The notes beneath the pieces are model-generated. The model did not search any database. It had not been told where the DNA came from and was given only the letters and a program-made list of their open reading frames with translations. From assembly GCF_003990975.1 (NCBI RefSeq), contig NZ_RZJR01000001.1, positions 1 to 64,000 of the forward strand: a DNA stretch of 64,000 nucleotides, in the 5' to 3' direction. This DNA is from Cohnella sp. AR92 (GTDB lineage: Bacteria; Bacillota; Bacilli; Paenibacillales; Paenibacillaceae). Positions 20,323 through 27,171 of the stretch are shown in pieces. Position numbers and translations under genes: made by a program. Numbering within the stretch: position 1 is the first letter of the stretch; the number at the start of each line of letters is the position of its first letter.

Positions 20323-21151
20323 AGGGCTTGATGCACTCATTACTTCACTCTCCATCAAAGAAGACGACAAAATCGTAGAAATACCTTTAACTCAGCTGCG
20401 TGCGAATCCGTATCAGCCGCGTAAGACGTTCGACGATGACGCAATCAAAGAACTGGCGGAATCGATTCGAGAGCATGGCGTCATTCAACCTATCGTCGTG
20501 CGAACGGCCCTTCGCGGGTTCGAGATTATTGCGGGCGAGCGTCGTTTCCGCGCTTCGCAGCTGCTTGGCAACCCAACCATCCCTGCGGTTGTAAGAACCT
20601 ACAACGATCAGCAGGTCATGGAGATCGCTCTGATCGAGAACGTTCAGAGAGAGGACCTCAACGCAATAGAGGTGGCGATTGCCTATCAAGGGATTATGGA
20701 TCAATTCTCGTTAACCCAAGAGGAGCTCTCCTTGAAGGTAGGCAAGTCCCGATCCCATATCGCCAACTTCTTGCGGCTACTCTCGCTGCCGGAGGAAATC
20801 AAAGACTATGTTTCACGTGGAACATTGTCGATGGGGCATGCTAGAGCCTTGGCTGGAATCAAGGACGATCCGAAGAAGCGTCAGTTGGCTAAGCTCTGCG
20901 TCGCCAATGGTTGGAGCGTTCGCGAGCTGGAGGATGCGGTGCAGCAGCCGGAGGCGAAGGGGAAGGACAAACCCAAGACGAAGGCGAAGAAGAGAGATCC
21001 CTATATCGAAGAAGTCGAAGAGAAGCTTCGGGAGAAGTTCCAAACGACGGTTCGAATCAAGTCGAACAAGGATAAGGGACATATCGAGTTGGCATACTTC
21101 AGTCAAGGAGATCTGGAGAGGCTACTGGAGCTTCTGAAGGCTCTCGCATAA
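20303..21151 (+). CDS. spo0J: Chromosome partitioning protein Spo0J (ParB)
   Basis: 282 residues: MSKRLGKGLDALI (Soj-activating N-terminal peptide), CTPase domain with NPYQPRKTFDDDAI and GERRFRA, parS-binding helix-turn-helix (VGKSRSHIANFLRLLSLP), and a C-terminal dimerisation domain. It loads at parS, spreads, and recruits condensin. A parS site lies within the gene (20809-20824). Confidence 0.97.
   Translation: MSKRLGKGLDALITSLSIKEDDKIVEIPLTQLRANPYQPRKTFDDDAIKELAESIREHGVIQPIVVRTALRGFEIIAGERRFRASQLLGNPTIPAVVRTYNDQQVMEIALIENVQREDLNAIEVAIAYQGIMDQFSLTQEELSLKVGKSRSHIANFLRLLSLPEEIKDYVSRGTLSMGHARALAGIKDDPKKRQLAKLCVANGWSVRELEDAVQQPEAKGKDKPKTKAKKRDPYIEEVEEKLREKFQTTVRIKSNKDKGHIELAYFSQGDLERLLELLKALA
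20809..20824. promoter_or_regulatory. parS: parS site, copy 3, inside spo0J
   Basis: TGTTTCACGTGGAACA, identical to copy 2. It encodes part of the YVSRGTLS segment of Spo0J, the same place as the parS inside spo0J of Bacillus subtilis. Confidence 0.95.
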
Positions 21152-21162
21152 GATCGCCAAAG

Positions 21163-21217
21163 ATAGCATACTCAAGTTGTATTCTTCCGAGGGAAGGATT
21201 AAACTTAGGTATGCTAT
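21163..21217 (+). other. Long hairpin between spo0J and the aminotransferase gene
   Basis: ATAGCATAC (21163-21171) pairs perfectly with GTATGCTAT (21209-21217), an inner AAGTT pairs with AACTT, and the apex TTCC-GAGG-GAAG also pairs. There is no T-run, so it may be a processing or regulatory structure rather than a terminator. Confidence 0.5.
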
Positions 21218-21253
21218 CCTTGCGTCATGAAGACGTTAGCGGAGGCCGAAGAG

Positions 21254-22426
21254 ATGAATGAATCCACGATATACTTAGATAATGCCGCGACCTCTTGGCC
21301 AAAGCCCCCTTCTGTCTGGGAAGCGATGGAGAGAACCATGAGGGAAGCGGCCGCTAACCCTGGAAGAGGCAGTCACCGAATGGCTGTGCAAGCTAGCCGG
21401 GTATTGTTCGAAGGGCGCAAGCAGTTAGCGAAGCTTTTTCGAATAGGCAACCCCAACGACATTGCTTTTACCCTCAACACCACACATTCCTTGAATACGG
21501 CATTGCAAGGTTGGTTGAAGCCGGGAGATCATGTCATTACGACAATGCTAGAGCACAACTCCATAAGAAGACCCTTGGAAGCTCTTAAACGGAAAATAGG
21601 AATTGAGATTACATATGTAGAGACGAATGCACTTGGCCTTGTGGAGGCGTCCTCGATCGAGCGGGCGATTCGTCCCGACACGACATTGATCGCTCTGACC
21701 CACAGCTCGAACCTGCTCGGTACGATTACGCCGGTCGGCGAGATTGGGCAGATCGCTCGAAGAAAAGGCGTCAAGCTGCTCGTGGATGCTGCGCAGAGCG
21801 CCGGAGTTCTCGATATCGACGTCGAGGCGATGGGAATCGACATGCTTGCTTTTCCCGGGCATAAGGGTCTTATGGGGCCCCAGGGAACCGGAGGACTCTA
21901 TCTGCATCCGGACCTGGAGTTAGAGCCTCTAATGCATGGAGGAACGGGCAGCAGCTCGGAATCGATCGAACAGCCGACCACACGGCCGGATCGATACGAA
22001 GCGGGGACTCCGAACACGGCGGGAATCGCCGGGCTGACCGAAGGAGTCAAGTTCGTGCTTGCGGAGACGCCAGCCAAGATCCACCGGCAGGAGTTGAAGC
22101 TCACCCGAATGTTAATGGAGGGGCTTAGCGATCTGGAAGGGATAACGCTCTTGGGACCGGGGATGGAGACGGAGAGAACGGCAATCGTCTCTTTCTTGAT
22201 CGAGAATGTAGATCCTGCCGCTGCCGCGTTCCAGTTGGACAGGCAGTTCGGAATCGCGGTTCGGGCTGGCTTCCATTGCACTCCGCTGGGACATCGTACC
22301 GCAGGGACAGTGGAGACTGGGGCCGTTCGCGCAAGTCCGGGATATTTTACAACCGAATCGGATATCGTATCCTTGATTAATGCAACGAGGGAGATTGCGC
22401 TGACGCACGGCAAGTCCCATAGATGA
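21254..22426 (+). CDS. Class V aminotransferase, cysteine desulfurase family
   Basis: 390 residues. IYLDNAATSWPKPPSV, the PLP-lysine region AFPGHKGLMGPQGTGGLY, and RAGFHCTPLGHR with a candidate catalytic Cys match the cysteine desulfurase-like subfamily of class V enzymes, which remove sulfur from cysteine. Start ATG 21254 is chosen because GGAGG lies 8 bases upstream; an ATG at 21227 is also in frame. Sulfur acceptor and role are unknown; the nearby DUF3343 (Se/S-carrier-like) gene is a possible partner, though this is inference only. Confidence 0.85.
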   Translation: MNESTIYLDNAATSWPKPPSVWEAMERTMREAAANPGRGSHRMAVQASRVLFEGRKQLAKLFRIGNPNDIAFTLNTTHSLNTALQGWLKPGDHVITTMLEHNSIRRPLEALKRKIGIEITYVETNALGLVEASSIERAIRPDTTLIALTHSSNLLGTITPVGEIGQIARRKGVKLLVDAAQSAGVLDIDVEAMGIDMLAFPGHKGLMGPQGTGGLYLHPDLELEPLMHGGTGSSSESIEQPTTRPDRYEAGTPNTAGIAGLTEGVKFVLAETPAKIHRQELKLTRMLMEGLSDLEGITLLGPGMETERTAIVSFLIENVDPAAAAFQLDRQFGIAVRAGFHCTPLGHRTAGTVETGAVRASPGYFTTESDIVSLINATREIALTHGKSHR

Positions 22427-22472
22427 TAGATACAGCCAGAGCAAACGACATGGGGAACATGGGGGAGAAGGC

Positions 22473-22964
22473 ATGAACGGTTTGGATGATAAGGTGTGGC
22501 TTGCCATTGCGGCAGGTGAGGGGTTCCTCATCCTTGTTGCGCTGGTATGGGTGATCGTTCTGAGCGGCAAGCTCAAAAAGCTCGGCAAGGCGCATCGTCA
22601 GATGGTGGGAGAAACGGGAGTTCCTCAGTTGGAGGGAGTGCTGGACCAGCTTCATGGACGAATCGGCGCTCTGGAAGGCAATCGCAAGGAACAGCAAGCG
22701 CGTATCGACGCACAAGAAAAACGCCTATCCTCGCTTAAGGGGCGGGTAGGCGTTCATCGCTTCAATGCTTTCTCGGATTCGGGCAGCGACCTCAGCTTCT
22801 CGGTTGCCATCGTCAACGACCATCAGGATGGAGTCGTTATTACCGGAATCTACGGAAGGGAACAGACGTTCCTGTATGCGAAGCCGCTAGATAAAGGACA
22901 ATCGGCTTACATGCTGTCGCCGGAAGAGAAGATCGCGATCAGTCAGGCAACGCAAAAGGAATAG
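22473..22964 (+). CDS. DUF4446 family membrane-anchored protein
   Basis: 163 residues: one N-terminal membrane helix (about 10-32), a charged coiled coil (about 35-95), then a compact domain with RVGVHRFNAFSDSGSDLSFSVAIVND characteristic of DUF4446. The family is conserved beside spo0J and yyaC in Bacillales; function unknown. Its last 26 bases overlap the end of yyaC on the opposite strand. Confidence 0.88.
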   Translation: MNGLDDKVWLAIAAGEGFLILVALVWVIVLSGKLKKLGKAHRQMVGETGVPQLEGVLDQLHGRIGALEGNRKEQQARIDAQEKRLSSLKGRVGVHRFNAFSDSGSDLSFSVAIVNDHQDGVVITGIYGREQTFLYAKPLDKGQSAYMLSPEEKIAISQATQKE

Positions 22965-23556
22965 AGGCGCTGCGGCTGTTGCGGATAGCTTGGCGGATAG
23001 CCGCGGCGATAATGTCCGACATCTTCATGACCAGATTAAGGCGGGTATTCTGCAGGACAAAATATTCCATGAAGCCGCCGACGTTCACGATTCCGGTCAA
23101 GTGGATATCGCCGACCGGGGGCAGATCCTTATTGACCCCGGCACCCGGTCTGACCGGGCCAGTGCCGAATTGAATGCAGCCCACGCTGGAGACTTGTCCG
23201 AGACACGCATCCACGGCAATGATGTACGGATGCGGAATGGTGCGGGCAATTCTCTCGAGGGTGTCGCTTAGATTCATCGCGTGGACGGGATCGTCCAAGG
23301 TTCCGTACAAATCGTATAACGGTTGACCCTCCCGGGACAAGGAGCTTCCGACGAGCGGGCCTAGGGAGTCTCCGGTGGAACGATCGGTGCCAACGCAGAC
23401 AACGACGATCCTCCGATCGTGAGGCAATGGCTCCAGCTGACTCTCTAATCGCTGGGTCAATCGAGTCAGCACCGCGGGTTCATTGTAGTGAATTTTCAAA
23501 GAATGAGCCGCCGTATCGCTTATGGATCCGGGCCTCTTCTCCCAAGCGCCGTTCAT
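22939..23556 (-). CDS. yyaC: Spore protease YyaC
   Basis: 205 residues. VVCVGTDRSTGDSLGPLVG, YDLYGTLDDPVHAMNL and IAVDACLGQ are hallmarks of YyaC, related to the germination protease GPR and hydrogenase maturation protease fold. In Bacillus it is a forespore-expressed gene near spo0J. It is transcribed against its neighbours, with a sporulation-type promoter candidate upstream (23590-23619). Confidence 0.93.
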   Translation of the reverse strand: MNGAWEKRPGSISDTAAHSLKIHYNEPAVLTRLTQRLESQLEPLPHDRRIVVVCVGTDRSTGDSLGPLVGSSLSREGQPLYDLYGTLDDPVHAMNLSDTLERIARTIPHPYIIAVDACLGQVSSVGCIQFGTGPVRPGAGVNKDLPPVGDIHLTGIVNVGGFMEYFVLQNTRLNLVMKMSDIIAAAIRQAIRNSRSASIPFALPD

Positions 23557-23589
23557 TTACTTGCCTCGCCTCCTCCCATGGGGTGTTAC

Positions 23590-23619
23590 TAGTATATGGA
23601 CACCGCGGCTCATTTATAC
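23590..23619 (-). promoter_or_regulatory. Candidate forespore (sigma F/G-like) promoter of yyaC
   Basis: On the minus strand GTATA (23619 to 23615), a 16-bp gap, and CATATACTA (23598 to 23590), about 34 bases before the start codon. The pattern resembles forespore sigma elements, which fits a spore gene, but spacing and the -10 are imperfect. Confidence 0.4.
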
Positions 23620-23631
23620 TTATGGTAGTCA

Positions 23632-23647
23632 ACGCGCTAGCGCGTTA
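23632..23647. repeat. 16-bp perfect palindrome upstream of DUF3343
   Basis: AACGCGCTAGCGCGTT is self-complementary. It lies 13 bases before the DUF3343 start, overlapping the likely leader, and could be an operator or a small hairpin. Confidence 0.4.
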
Positions 23648-23660
23648 GAAAGAAGGGCTT

Positions 23661-23909
23661 ATGGAATCGCTATTGATAGCGTTCGATTCTACTCAACAGG
23701 CGCTAAGGGCAGAGATGCTGCTGGAGTACGCCGAAGTGGAGATAGACATTCGTCCGACTCCCAAGGAAATTACCGCCGGCTGCGCGCTGTCTATTGAATT
23801 TCCGCAGGAGCAAGTGGATAGCGTAAAGAGCGTGATCCTGACGGAGAAAGTAGAGATCCGCGGGATTTTCCAGCTTGTTGGGCCGGGGCAATACGAGCAG
23901 ATCCTGTAA
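23661..23909 (+). CDS. DUF3343 protein (putative Se/S carrier-like)
   Basis: 82 residues. The pattern LLIAFDSTQQALRAEMLLEYAEVEIDI followed by PTPKEITAGCALSIEF matches DUF3343, with a single conserved-position Cys. Members have been proposed to carry selenium or sulfur on the basis of a TusA-like fold. Followed 18 bases later by the MscS gene, probably the same transcript. Confidence 0.85.
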   Translation: MESLLIAFDSTQQALRAEMLLEYAEVEIDIRPTPKEITAGCALSIEFPQEQVDSVKSVILTEKVEIRGIFQLVGPGQYEQIL

Positions 23910-23927
23910 GAGAGGGGGGACGCGGAC

Positions 23928-24866
23928 ATGAGCGTAAATACCGTTCTGCCAGGGATTATGCCCTTGGCCGATGATGAAGTATCGATTGATCAGATGATTG
24001 ATCACAACGTCAACCTGTGGCAGCAATTCGTCGACGACATCTGGGATTCGATCAGCGATACCGCGCTTTGGATTTCCGTGGTTAAAGTCGTTCTGCGAAT
24101 CATTATGTTCCTGATCATAAGCGGTATTGCGAAGAAGCTGATGTATCGGGTGATCGATCACTTCATGCACCCGAAATCGTCGAAGCGACTGAAGCTTCGT
24201 CCGCGCAGGGTTCAGACGGTAGGCAAGCTGCTTAAGAACACCGTATCCTACATCGTGAACTTTATCCTGATCCTCCTCATCCTCGGAGAATTCGATATCA
24301 ACCTGGCGCCGCTGCTCGCGGGAGCGGGAGTGATCGGACTCGCCATCGGCTTCGGGGCGCAGAGTCTGGTCAAAGACGTGATCACCGGCTTCTTCATCAT
24401 CCTGGAGGACCACTTCTCCGTCGGCGACGTGATCGAGACAGGCAAGTTCAAAGGAACCGTCGAGCTGATCGGACTGCGGGCAACAAGGCTTCGGAGCTGG
24501 ACCGGCGAGGTATACGTCATCCCGAACGGTTCGATCACGGACGTCACGAATTACTCCGTTAACAACTCGCTGGCGGTAGTCGATGTCTCCATTGCCGCAA
24601 CGGAACAACTAGAACAGGCTATGGAGGTCGTCAGAGGCGTTCTGAGCCGCTTTGAGGACGCAAACCTGGTCATGCCCCCCGAACTGCTGGGAGTGCAGGC
24701 TATGACCGGCTCAGACGTCACCTTGCGCATCACGGCGGTATGCAAGCCGAATTCCCAAGCCGCCATGTCCAGGCGATTGTTCGCGGAGATCAAGAAAGCA
24801 TTCGAATCGGCTAGGGATCCACGGTATTATTCGATCGCTTCGGCAGAACGAATGGGAGGGGCGTAG
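23928..24866 (+). CDS. Small-conductance mechanosensitive channel, MscS family
   Basis: 312 residues. Membrane helices at about 45-67, 98-120 and 124-145, with the pore-lining glycine/alanine helix (PLLAGAGVIGLAIGFGAQSLVKD), followed by the MscS beta domain with VIPNGSI and a cytoplasmic alpha/beta cap. It releases solutes on hypo-osmotic shock. RBS AGAGAGGGGGGACG precedes ATG. DUF951 follows after one base. Confidence 0.92.
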   Translation: MSVNTVLPGIMPLADDEVSIDQMIDHNVNLWQQFVDDIWDSISDTALWISVVKVVLRIIMFLIISGIAKKLMYRVIDHFMHPKSSKRLKLRPRRVQTVGKLLKNTVSYIVNFILILLILGEFDINLAPLLAGAGVIGLAIGFGAQSLVKDVITGFFIILEDHFSVGDVIETGKFKGTVELIGLRATRLRSWTGEVYVIPNGSITDVTNYSVNNSLAVVDVSIAATEQLEQAMEVVRGVLSRFEDANLVMPPELLGVQAMTGSDVTLRITAVCKPNSQAAMSRRLFAEIKKAFESARDPRYYSIASAERMGGA

Positions 24867-24867
24867 A

Positions 24868-25098
24868 ATGGAGAAGAAAATGTTCGATCTCGGCGATATT
24901 GTCCAGATGAAGAAGCAGCATCCATGCGGAGCGAATGAGATGGAGATCATCCGCATGGGAATGGATATCCGCATCAAGTGCGTGAAGTGCAAGCACAGCA
25001 TCCTTCTTCCGCGTGCCAAGTTCGAGAAGAGCCTGAAGAAAGTGCTGCGATCAGGCTCCGATTCGGGCGAAGCGGGAGCGGAAGAAAGCAACGCGTAA
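24868..25098 (+). CDS. DUF951 family protein
   Basis: 76 residues. FDLGDIVQMKKQHPCGANEMEIIRMGMDIRIKC with the CVKC pair is the DUF951 signature (YyzM-like), conserved next to the MscS gene in Bacilli. The Cys pattern suggests a metal knuckle; function unknown. It starts 2 bases after the mscS stop. Confidence 0.9.
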   Translation: MEKKMFDLGDIVQMKKQHPCGANEMEIIRMGMDIRIKCVKCKHSILLPRAKFEKSLKKVLRSGSDSGEAGAEESNA

Positions 25099-25116
25099 AA
25101 AAATCAAAAAGACGAG

Positions 25117-25145
25117 TTGCAAGCTCGTCCAATCTGTGATATTAT
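25117..25145 (+). promoter_or_regulatory. tRNA-Ser promoter
   Basis: TTGCAA (25117-25122), 17-bp spacer, TATTAT (25140-25145), 12 bases before the mature tRNA. The -35 falls within a small inverted repeat (GACGAG/CTCGTC, 25111-25129), which may also end the DUF951 transcript. Confidence 0.7.
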
Positions 25146-25157
25146 TTTTCTTGCTGC

Positions 25158-25248
25158 GGAGAGGTACCCAAGAGGCCCAAGGGGGTTGACTCGAAATCAA
25201 CTAGGCGTCGCGAGGCGTGCGTGGGTTCGAATCCCACCCTCTCCGCCA
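25158..25248 (+). tRNA. tRNA-Ser (anticodon CGA)
   Basis: 91 bases with encoded CCA. Acceptor stem GGAGAGG/CCTCTCC, discriminator G, anticodon stem GTTGA/TCAAC with loop CTCGAAA giving anticodon CGA (reads UCG), a long variable arm typical of serine tRNAs, and T arm GTGGG-TTCGAAT-CCCAC. Confidence 0.95.
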
Positions 25249-25253
25249 TCCAC
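25228..25253 (+). repeat. Direct repeat of the tRNA-Ser 3' end, copy 1
   Basis: 26 identical bases, from CGAATCCCACC to CCATCCAC, recur 199 bases downstream (25427-25452). Copy 1 is the functional tRNA 3' end and 5 further bases. Confidence 0.9.
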
Positions 25254-25264
25254 ACGAAAAGATA

Positions 25265-25297
25265 ACCGATTCCTGAAAATCAGGGATCGGTTTTTTT
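25265..25297 (+). terminator. tRNA-Ser terminator, copy 1
   Basis: ACCGATTCCTGA and TCAGGGATCGGT (one mismatch) around AAA, then seven T residues. Confidence 0.9.
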
Positions 25298-25332
25298 GTG
25301 TGGATGGCGTGGGATTCGAACGGGCCGTTAAG

Positions 25333-25356
25333 CGGACATGCCCTAAGGCATGTCCG
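25333..25356. repeat. Perfect 10-bp inverted repeat
   Basis: CGGACATGCC, loop CTAA, GGCATGTCCG. It lies between the two copies of the tRNA 3' end with no nearby gene; part of it (CGGACAT) recurs at about 25406. Confidence 0.6.
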
Positions 25357-25426
25357 TAGGCCCCGGCGTGATAGTCGCCATAATCGTATCGGTCCGAGTA
25401 TAGAACGGACATACGGGGCGACGGAG

Positions 25427-25452
25427 CGAATCCCACCCTCTCCGCCATCCAC
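25427..25452 (+). repeat. Direct repeat of the tRNA-Ser 3' end, copy 2
   Basis: Same 26 bases as 25228-25253, not attached to a tRNA body. It is followed by a second copy of the terminator and again by an inverted GTGGGATTCGAAC (about 25494-25507). No tRNA can be folded here. Confidence 0.9.
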
Positions 25453-25460
25453 AAAAGATA

Positions 25461-25491
25461 ACCGATTCCTGAATCAGGGATCGGTTTTTTT
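25461..25491 (+). terminator. tRNA-Ser terminator, copy 2
   Basis: Same stem as copy 1 but with the AAA loop lost (CCTGAATCAGG core), followed by seven T residues. Confidence 0.85.
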
Positions 25492-25540
25492 GTTGTGGGA
25501 TTCGAACAGGCCGAGAAGAGTGTAGTGCTTATTTACACTT

Positions 25541-25570
25541 AGTAGATACTGCATAAAATTATTGTATAAT
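25541..25570 (+). promoter_or_regulatory. Promoter of the small hydrophobic peptide gene
   Basis: A TATAAT -10 at 25565-25570. The 12-mer TAGTAGATACTG (25540-25551) is found at the same distance from a TATAAT at 40096-40126, so it may act as a shared -35 region. Confidence 0.5.
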
Positions 25571-25611
25571 ATAAATGTGGTATTAAGCGGTTGGGGGAAA
25601 GGAACCACGAA

Positions 25612-25713
25612 CTGATAAAACGTGAGGACTTAAACTTAATCATTTCTTTTGCAATGCTAATTGTGGCATGTTTAGGTGTTATCGTTTCTATAATCGCACT
25701 TGCTGTAAACTAA
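25612..25713 (+). CDS. Small hydrophobic peptide, holin-like toxin type
   Basis: A 33-codon frame from a CTG at 25612, after AAAGGA, encodes a short charged start (IKRED) and one long membrane helix (LIISFAMLIVACLGVIV...) ending ALAVN. Layout and the L-x-L-[IM]-I-x-F-A core resemble the putative holin-like toxins of Bacillales, often type I toxin-antitoxin members. Reported relatives start with ATG where this one has CTG. A TTG at 25591 is an in-frame alternative with no ribosome-binding site. Strong promoter and two downstream terminators support an expressed unit. No antisense RNA promoter could be placed with confidence. Confidence 0.45.
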   Translation: MIKREDLNLIISFAMLIVACLGVIVSIIALAVN

Positions 25714-25721
25714 GGACAAAA

Positions 25722-25764
25722 GAAAAAAGCAGTCCCGTATCTTGGAGGATCGGACCACTTTTTT
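25722..25764. terminator. Bidirectional terminator after the small peptide gene
   Basis: AAAAAAG...GTCCCG pairs with CGGAC...CTTTTTT. Both strands have a T-run, so it could end both the peptide mRNA and an RNA from the opposite strand, as in type I toxin loci. Confidence 0.7.
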
Positions 25765-25805
25765 CGCAACTTATCACAATCCCAATCGTTTAACCACACT
25801 CTTGG

Positions 25806-25834
25806 CCGTTATTTGCAGATAACGGTCTCTTTTT
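25806..25834 (+). terminator. Second terminator downstream of the small peptide gene
   Basis: CCGTTAT (25806-25812), loop TTTGCAG-like, ATAACGG (25819-25825), then TCTCTTTTTATTTT. A 14-bp palindrome TTGACTATAGTCAA follows at 25844-25857. Confidence 0.7.
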
Positions 25835-25917
25835 ATTTTACTCTTGACTATAGTCAACGGCAACTTAAAAATACAAAGCGGCGACAAAGCGAATCCCAGA
25901 TTCGAAACGTGCATGCT

Positions 25918-26295
25918 TTACAGTTTCTTAATAATGGCTGCCAGCTTCTTGGCAAAGACGATCGGATTCTCGACCGATTCGACGTGCACATACATCAGCC
26001 GGGGCTTGTCGAAGAGCCAGTGATTATGAACGGCGGTAACTTTGAGGCGGAGCTTCACCGCATTGCGAACAAAAAATTGCACTTCATTCTGAAGAAGCGT
26101 AATCTCGGCGGTATTAAGCGATTTGCCGTTCTTTAAGGATTGAATAGCGATTTCGTGCTCCGTGTCGTACTTTCTGCCGAGAATGGATGCATTCAGTTTT
26201 CGCTTGACCATGATGGTGCATTCGTTGTCTTCGTGGTCGCCTTTACCGCCAAGAATACGAGCCAATCGTTGGCACAATGCTTCCGTAATAGCCAT
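25918..26295 (-). CDS. DUF1259 domain protein
   Basis: 125 residues. The segment VRNAVKLRLKVTAVHNHWLFDKPRLMYVHVE is the DUF1259 signature (usually LxVTALHNHxxxE.PR..YMHI.G). It covers one domain unit, shorter than two-domain LpqO-like members. Function unknown. ATG 26295 follows AAGGGGGACAG. An inverted repeat upstream (26317-26334) may be its operator. It runs against replication. Confidence 0.85.
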   Translation of the reverse strand: MAITEALCQRLARILGGKGDHEDNECTIMVKRKLNASILGRKYDTEHEIAIQSLKNGKSLNTAEITLLQNEVQFFVRNAVKLRLKVTAVHNHWLFDKPRLMYVHVESVENPIVFAKKLAAIIKKL

Positions 26296-26316
26296 AAGCC
26301 TGTCCCCCTTAGCGAA

Positions 26317-26334
26317 GAATACATTATTGTATTC
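26317..26334. promoter_or_regulatory. Inverted repeat upstream of the DUF1259 gene
   Basis: GAATACA, centre TTAT, TGTATTC: seven-base perfect arms, 22 bases before the start codon on the minus strand. Its TACAAT (minus strand) could be a -10, so a bound repressor would block transcription. Confidence 0.45.
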
Positions 26335-26408
26335 GGGGGAAGGAATTGCGAATGGACCCGTAACGCAATCTAAACATCCATACTTACGATTCTTCGGAAA
26401 ATAACGAA

Positions 26409-26426
26409 GGACCCCTTGCGGGGTCC
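26409..26426 (-). terminator. Probable minus-strand terminator
   Basis: GGACCCC, loop TTGC, GGGGTCC. On the minus strand it is followed by TTCGTTATTTT, suggesting it ends a transcript from the 26509-26904 genes. No other feature is seen between 26335 and 26508. Confidence 0.6.
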
Positions 26427-26508
26427 TCCGGGCGACGTTGATGAGTTGAAGTCGTAATCCAGTCGTTGCTTCGAATGTGCGCAGTTTCGGCGAAACCGTC
26501 GGCTTCGC

Positions 26509-26640
26509 TTACTTCCATCGCACCAGCGCTTCGGTCATGGCCGATTCCTCGGCCTCATCACTGATGAGGAAGTGTGTCTTTAGCACAACCCTCCGTCCTA
26601 CTCCGCTTGGCACGTTCCTTCCTTCGGCTCTTGCCTGCAT
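26509..26640 (-). CDS. Unrecognised small ORF
   Basis: 43 codons from ATG 26640 (open further to 26715), starting MQARAEGRNVPSGVGRRVVLK and ending in an acidic, helical stretch (EAEESAMTEALVRWK). No family is recognised. Position between the YjzC gene and a same-strand terminator is compatible with a gene, but the ribosome-binding site is weak. It may be non-coding. Confidence 0.3.
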   Translation of the reverse strand: MQARAEGRNVPSGVGRRVVLKTHFLISDEAEESAMTEALVRWK

Positions 26641-26721
26641 GGGTTCAATGGAACCACACCTCTCTGTTCGTCGCCGAAATATAGAATGGCCCGATAAGCT
26701 TCGGTTTATACGCACGGCGTG

Positions 26722-26904
26722 CTACTGATTGAATTTTTTCCACTTCCGCCTGTGATTGGACGTCTCCGGGAATCGATCTCCGCGATGAAGATGAATTCTC
26801 TTCGGGTTCGTTATGCCCGTATGGAACGAGGCTTCTCCGATCTCGATGTACTCTCCGTCATTAGGCGCCCGCTGGCCGGGCTCGAATTCCGTCTGCTCAC
26901 CCAT
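26722..26904 (-). CDS. YjzC family protein
   Basis: 60 residues from ATG 26904 after GGGGGTGAG. EFEPGQRAPNDGEYIEIGE, then NPKRIHLHRGDRFPETSNHRRKW matches the small YjzC family of Bacillales, of unknown function. A GTG three codons earlier is in frame but lies within the ribosome-binding site. Confidence 0.85.
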   Translation of the reverse strand: MGEQTEFEPGQRAPNDGEYIEIGEASFHTGITNPKRIHLHRGDRFPETSNHRRKWKKFNQ

Positions 26905-27029
26905 TCTGCTCACCCCCTGGTTCCAGAGTACGAGTAGTTTAGGGGAGAAGGGGAGGGGTTATGCACGCCCAAGTCGAATGACTCGGATAACGGAGACGGA
27001 GAGGCCGGGAGCCTTGTAAAAGACCATCA

Positions 27030-27058
27030 TTGACCGCGATTACCGCTTGTGATAAAGT
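27030..27058 (+). promoter_or_regulatory. rpsF-ssb-rpsR promoter and leader
   Basis: TTGACC (27030-27035), 17-bp spacer, TAAAGT (27053-27058). The leader of about 105 bases contains a GTATGC/GCATAC hairpin (27066-27090) and a CCGG...CCGG stem with internal CCG (about 27104-27126), as expected for the S6:S18 autoregulatory leader, though that match is only by eye. Confidence 0.65.
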
Positions 27059-27171
27059 AGATAGGTATGCTTTTTGATTAAGAATGCATACTCCTTGCTC
27101 CTCGGCCGGAACGATCCGTCGTGCCGGTATGGGAATCGGGGGGCCAAAGACCAAAAGGAGGTGAACGGAAG

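Larger units (their letters stand above)
25225..25321. repeat. Inverted copy of the tRNA-Ser 3' end around its terminator
   Basis: The T-arm segment GTTCGAATCCCAC (25225-25237) and the segment GCCATCCACAC (25245-25255) are repeated as exact reverse complements at 25309-25321 and 25298-25308. The 7-base 3' acceptor strand is missing from the inverted copy. The tRNA terminator lies at the centre. Confidence 0.85.

Noticed and set aside
25111..25129. GACGAG/CTCGTC hairpin as terminator of the DUF951 gene
   Set aside because: No T-run follows and the segment contains the -35 of the tRNA promoter; kept only as a note there.
25197..25454. Two overlapping minus-strand ORFs of 83-85 codons across tRNA-Ser, with peptides like EGGIRTHAR and GWDSNPRTP
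   Set aside because: These are antisense translations of the tRNA and its duplicated 3' end, a well-known source of spurious hypothetical proteins.
26477..26728. 83-codon plus-strand ORF
   Set aside because: No ribosome-binding site or family match, and it is antisense to the low-confidence ORF at 26509-26640; neither strand is convincing, and the minus strand at least has a matching terminator.
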